Shown piece after piece: positions 7,129-10,358 of a DNA stretch of 10,358 nucleotides; position 1 is the first letter of the stretch, and each line of letters opens with the position of its first letter. The notes under the pieces are model-generated. The model was given only the letters and a program-made list of their open reading frames with translations. It was not told where the DNA came from and ran no database searches. Source of the DNA: Actinomycetota bacterium (GTDB lineage Bacteria > Actinomycetota > Acidimicrobiia > Acidimicrobiales > Microtrichaceae); contig SXMI01000020.1 in NCBI GenBank assembly GCA_005777415.1, positions 1 through 10,358 of the forward strand, written 5' to 3'. The position numbers and the translations under genes are program-made.

Positions 7129-9460
7129 CCCGGAGCTCCGGGTCGGCGTCGATGTCGGCATCGGTGAACCGCAACGGTCGCAGCTCCCGGCCCGCGTAGG
7201 CCCGGGCGCCGTCGACGTGGTGGGGTGAGTCCGGGTCGCCCGACTGCCCGTAGGCCAGGACCCCCAGTCCCACCGGGCCGTCGGCGGTCATCTCGATCGC
7301 GGCCAGGAAGCTCGTGCCGTAGGTGACCTGGTAGCCGCCCCGACCCAGCCCTGTCCGGTCCCGGCCCGCCACCCGCGGCGGCGACGGGGTGACGGGTTCC
7401 AGCGACGACGCCGGCAGGGCGCCGACCGGTCCCAGCACGTTCAGCACACCCTCGCCTTCGCCGCCACCGGGGACGGGCACGCGGGAACTGCCCCGGACCG
7501 CCCACTGCACGTCGGCGAGCGGGGCGTCGATCGCCACGCCCGCCTCGGCGAGCACGCGCACCGCGTGGCCGATCGCCCGGAGCACCGGGTCCGCCGACGG
7601 GTCGTCGCTCATCGGCCCGGCCAGGCCGCACGGCGTGGCCACGGGGTCGGCCGGGTCGAAGTCCTCGGCGAAGAGCGGGCCCGACCGACGCAGGTCGGCC
7701 CCGACGAAGGCGTCGGCGAACTCGCGCCACAACGCCGCCCCCCGTGAGTCCAGGCCCACCCGCTGGTCCCAGCCCTCGAGCACCTCCGCGACCGCCACCG
7801 GGTCCACGGGGTGGCCCTCGACGACGTAGGGCGCTGCGGCCCGGAGCCGCTCGACCACGGCGTCGAGCAGGAGCGCCGCCGTGCCGGAGGAGCCGTCGTA
7901 GACGGCGGCGATCAGGTCGTCGAGCACGACGTCGCCGCGCTCGGCCAGCTCGCAGGCCTGCACCAGGTTCTGGCGGGTCCGCGGGGAGCGGCCCGTCCGC
8001 TCCAGACCACAGAGGACCGGGTAGCCCTCGAGCGGCTCGTCAGGGTGGGTGAGCCAGTGCGAGTCGTTGGCGTTCACCACCAGGTCGCGCCGGGTCAGCT
8101 CGGGTAACGCCGACGGCGGCTCGAGCCCCGGCGACCGGGCCTCCGGGTGGTCGAGCCAGTCGTCATCGGGGTCGCTCCCGTCGAGCATGGCGATGCGGAA
8201 GTCGAACATGAGCGCCGCCACGGGGTCGGCGTCGAGCCGGGCGCGGAAGCGCTCCTGGGCACCGGCGCTCAGTCGTGGTGTGGCCGACGCGTCGGTGTAC
8301 CAGACGTCGCCGGAGGCGTCGGTCGCGAGCGTGTTGACCCAGGGCAGCGCACCGACGGTGTGGAACACGGAGCGGAACCCGTCGAGCGACGCAGCCCGGT
8401 CCATGCCGACGAACTGCTCGAGCACCCCGACGTTGTCCAGGTTGGCGTCGCGGTAGGCGAAGCCGACCTGCTCGCCCCAGCCGAGCATCGGCACGTTGAC
8501 GACGGGCCCGTGGTGGGTCGACCAGAGGGTGCGGGTGACGGCCTCGCCGTCGAGCACCTCGACCCGGTGCTCCTCGGAGCGCATGGCCCGGTGCTCATCA
8601 CCGTGGCGGTAGACGGTCGGGTCGTCCGGGTGGAGGTCGAGCCGGTACACGGTGAAGCGGTGACCGGCGGAGAAGGTGTGGGTCCACGCGACGTGGCGGT
8701 TGCACCCCATCTGCACGCCGGGCGTCCCGAGCAGCGACACCCCGTAGACGTCGAGCTCCCCGGGGATCCGCAGGTGGCACTCCCAGAACCGGGCCTCGCC
8801 CGCCCAGGGGAAGTGCGGGTTCGCCAGGATCATCCCGTGGCCCGACGCCGTGACGTCACCGCCCAGCGCCCAGCCGTTGCTGGCGATCGCCGGGGTCCCG
8901 AGCGCCTCGATCGGCGAGGGCGGGTGGGGGCCGTCCGGCCCGGGCGGGACGGCCCGACCGATCAGCTGCACCAGGTTCCGACCCGATCCCATCAGCGCCA
9001 CGTCGCCGAGCCACGCGTAGACGTCGAGCTCGTCCACCGGCCGGAGCCAGGTGGCACCGCGGCACCACTCGGGCGCCGTCCACTCGCCGGCGTCGGCCTC
9101 GGCGACCGCGCGGTTGATCCCGGCGGTGTAGCCGGTGACGAGTGCCCGCACCCGGTCGGACTGGGCGTCACGGAAGGCCCCGGCCCGTCCGGTCAGGTCG
9201 AGCACCCGGTAGCCCAGGTCCGCCGCGATCAGCGCGTCATCGCGACCGGGCCCCCAGTGGGCCGCGCGTTCGCCGCGCACCTTGACGATCTGGTCGAGGA
9301 TCGTTCCCAGGTGATCCCGGGCACACGCCCAGCCCTGGCCGTAGCCGAGCGAGCCCCAGTCGTCGGCGTCGACGTGGGCCACACCGTGGGTCGTGAACCG
9401 GATCCGGGCCCGGTACCCGCGGTCGTCGAGCACTCCGCCGGTGGTGCTGGTGGTCGCCAC
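7100..9460 (-). CDS. Penicillin acylase family N-terminal-nucleophile amidohydrolase (aculeacin A acylase/PvdQ-like)
   Basis: A 786-residue precursor of an Ntn hydrolase that cuts N-acyl amide bonds and matures by self-cleavage into alpha and beta chains. Seen: alpha region about 10-170, a Pro-rich spacer about 171-193, then Ser194-Asn-Gly-Trp-Ala-Leu-Gly, where Ser194 would become the beta-chain N-terminal nucleophile. His216 in NPHFPW lies at beta-23, as in PvdQ, and Asn463 or Asn465 in VVNAND matches the oxyanion Asn near beta-269. NPHFPW, the following RFWECHLRIPGELDVYG, and GCNRHVAWTHTFSAGHRFTVYRL (about 252-274) are typical of the aculeacin A acylase/acyl-homoserine-lactone acylase branch rather than penicillin G acylase. 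Oddly, the N-terminus (MATTSTTGGVLDDRGY) shows no signal peptide, although characterised relatives are exported. The GTG start at 9460 lies 3 bases after the dehydrogenase stop, so translational coupling is likely. Substrate unknown: acyl-homoserine lactone, lipopeptide or another N-acyl compound. Confidence 0.9.
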   Translation of the reverse strand: MATTSTTGGVLDDRGYRARIRFTTHGVAHVDADDWGSLGYGQGWACARDHLGTILDQIVKVRGERAAHWGPGRDDALIAADLGYRVLDLTGRAGAFRDAQSDRVRALVTGYTAGINRAVAEADAGEWTAPEWCRGATWLRPVDELDVYAWLGDVALMGSGRNLVQLIGRAVPPGPDGPHPPSPIEALGTPAIASNGWALGGDVTASGHGMILANPHFPWAGEARFWECHLRIPGELDVYGVSLLGTPGVQMGCNRHVAWTHTFSAGHRFTVYRLDLHPDDPTVYRHGDEHRAMRSEEHRVEVLDGEAVTRTLWSTHHGPVVNVPMLGWGEQVGFAYRDANLDNVGVLEQFVGMDRAASLDGFRSVFHTVGALPWVNTLATDASGDVWYTDASATPRLSAGAQERFRARLDADPVAALMFDFRIAMLDGSDPDDDWLDHPEARSPGLEPPSALPELTRRDLVVNANDSHWLTHPDEPLEGYPVLCGLERTGRSPRTRQNLVQACELAERGDVVLDDLIAAVYDGSSGTAALLLDAVVERLRAAAPYVVEGHPVDPVAVAEVLEGWDQRVGLDSRGAALWREFADAFVGADLRRSGPLFAEDFDPADPVATPCGLAGPMSDDPSADPVLRAIGHAVRVLAEAGVAIDAPLADVQWAVRGSSRVPVPGGGEGEGVLNVLGPVGALPASSLEPVTPSPPRVAGRDRTGLGRGGYQVTYGTSFLAAIEMTADGPVGLGVLAYGQSGDPDSPHHVDGARAYAGRELRPLRFTDADIDADPELRVTELRGGRD
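7114..7142. terminator. Perfect 12-bp hairpin in the convergent gene overlap, probable bidirectional terminator
   Basis: The arms 7114-7125 (CCCGGAGCTCCG) and 7131-7142 (CGGAGCTCCGGG) are exactly complementary, with the 5-base loop TGACC. The loop holds the TGA stop (7126-7128) of the GGDEF-EAL gene. The right part, 7128-7143, is also a perfect 16-bp palindrome by itself. The hairpin lies inside the last codons of both convergent genes. No T-run follows in either direction, so it is not a classical intrinsic terminator; U-poor hairpin terminators have been proposed for high-GC actinomycetes. Confidence 0.6.
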
Positions 9461-9463
9461 CGC

Positions 9464-10358
9464 TCAGCGCCAGCCGATCGTCTTGAGCAGCCGCAGCGAC
9501 CGGGTCATCACCTCGGCGAACCCGGCATCTCCGAGCCGCTCGAACGGCGGCGCCAGATTGACCAGCCGCTGGGTCGCGACGGTCTGCGGCTCGGTGTACT
9601 TCAACAGGCCGTGGGCGCCGTGCCGACGACCGACCCCGGAGTCGCCGACCCCGCCCATGGGGGCGTCGATGCTCCCCCACGCCGCGGCGAACGCCTCGTT
9701 GACGTTGACGGTCCCGGCCCGGAGTTGCGCCGCCACCCGGCGGGCCCGCCGAGTGTCCCGACCCCAGACGCTGGCGTTCAACCCGTAGCGGCTGTCGTTC
9801 GCACGCTCGATCGCCTCCGCCTCGGTGGCGAAGCGGTAGACGGCCACGACCGGCCCGAAGGTCTCCTCCCGGTGGCACTCCATCCCCGCCTCGACGCCCT
9901 CGAGCACGGTCGGCTCGTAGAAGAACGGGCCCAGATCCGGTCGGGGCCGACCGCCGGCGAGCACCGTGGCGCCGTGGTCCACGGCGTCGGCCACATGGGC
10001 GGAGGTGACGTCGAGCTGCTCGGCCGAGGTCAGGCTGCCCATCTGGAACGTGAAGTCGAACGCCGCGCCGATCGGCAGCGACCGGACCCGCTCGACGAAG
10101 CGCCGGGTGAACTCGTCGGCGACCGACTCGGCGACGTAGAGCCGCTCGATGGAGATGCAGAGCTGACCGCTCGAGGAGAAGCAGGCCCGGACCGCCCCCT
10201 CGACGGCCCGGTCCAGGTCGGCGTCGTCGAGCACCACCCGCGCGTTCTTGCCGCCGAGCTCGAGCGAGCAGTCGACCCGACGCCGCCCCGCCTCGGCGGC
10301 GATGTGGCGGCCCGACTCCGTCGACCCGGTGAACATGACGAAGTCGGCGGCGTCGAGC
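9464..10358 (-). CDS. Succinate-semialdehyde dehydrogenase-like NAD(P)-dependent aldehyde dehydrogenase, GabD2 type (5' end beyond window)
   Basis: The C-terminal 298 or so residues of an aldehyde dehydrogenase; the frame stays open through the right edge, so about 200 N-terminal residues are missing. The ATG at 10334-10336 is internal, because residues before it (LDAADFV) continue the family pattern. Seen: FTGSTESGR (NAD-binding region), LELGGKN with the general-base Glu, GQLCIS with the catalytic Cys, ETFGPVV, YGLNASVWG, and the C-terminal APMGGVGDSGVGRRHGAHG then LLKYTEPQT. The CFSSSGQLCISIERLYV segment and the LLKYTE ending resemble mycobacterial GabD2, which oxidises succinic semialdehyde to succinate. 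Substrate specificity is inferred from resemblance and could be another medium-chain aldehyde. The TGA stop at 9464-9466 is 3 bases before the acylase GTG, so the two form a transcription unit whose promoter lies to the right of the window. Confidence 0.9.
   Translation of the reverse strand, partial: LDAADFVMFTGSTESGRHIAAEAGRRRVDCSLELGGKNARVVLDDADLDRAVEGAVRACFSSSGQLCISIERLYVAESVADEFTRRFVERVRSLPIGAAFDFTFQMGSLTSAEQLDVTSAHVADAVDHGATVLAGGRPRPDLGPFFYEPTVLEGVEAGMECHREETFGPVVAVYRFATEAEAIERANDSRYGLNASVWGRDTRRARRVAAQLRAGTVNVNEAFAAAWGSIDAPMGGVGDSGVGRRHGAHGLLKYTEPQTVATQRLVNLAPPFERLGDAGFAEVMTRSLRLLKTIGWR

Noticed and set aside
6064..7161. Minus-strand open frame of 365 codons opposite the EAL domain
   Set aside because: Antisense shadow of a complete EAL catalytic domain; composition is low-complexity and no family is recognisable.
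10334..10336. ATG as the start of the aldehyde dehydrogenase
   Set aside because: The frame upstream of it is open to the window edge and encodes residues that continue the conserved family pattern, and a start here would lack most of the NAD-binding domain.

Overview
The window is about 10.4 kb of very GC-rich bacterial DNA. Codons end almost always in G or C, several genes appear to start with GTG, and Shine-Dalgarno signals are weak. Together with a GabD2-type succinate-semialdehyde dehydrogenase of the kind known from mycobacteria and a Rip3-like site-2 protease, this suggests an actinomycete (phylum Actinomycetota). A deep-branching class such as Acidimicrobiia is possible, but that is inference and no marker gene is present. 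The window is packed: six protein genes, no stretch over 300 bases without a gene, and no RNA gene, insertion sequence, phage gene or CRISPR array.

Left block (1-4213, minus strand). A GTG-started M50 site-2 protease with a CBS-like tail (3095-4213) is followed after a gap of about 118 bases by a large MacB/FtsX-type ABC permease with a duplicated FtsX layout (starts near 2976). The permease runs off the left edge. Where family members normally end, it continues into a proline/valine-rich tail of at least 140 residues built from tandem repeats. No ATP-binding partner gene is visible.

Middle block (4276-7128, plus strand), divergent from the left block across a 62-base promoter gap. A short protein made of only the catalytic domain of malonyl-CoA decarboxylase is followed 15 bases later by a cytosolic PAS-PAS-GGDEF-EAL cyclic-di-GMP protein with both catalytic signatures intact.

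Right block (7100-10358, minus strand). A GabD2-like aldehyde dehydrogenase (its N-terminal part lies beyond the right edge) is followed 3 bases later by an N-terminal-nucleophile acylase of the aculeacin A acylase/PvdQ type. The acylase has its catalytic Ser, His and Asn but no visible signal peptide. Its end overlaps the end of the GGDEF-EAL gene tail-to-tail by 29 bases. A perfect 12-bp hairpin lies there, with the plus-strand stop codon in its loop; it looks like a bidirectional terminator.

The window reads as ordinary chromosomal core/accessory DNA with some unusual details, not as a recognisable new multi-gene system. The items most worth following up are the repeat tail of the permease, the single-domain malonyl-CoA decarboxylase next to a c-di-GMP enzyme, the coupled dehydrogenase/acylase pair, and the hairpin in the convergent overlap.
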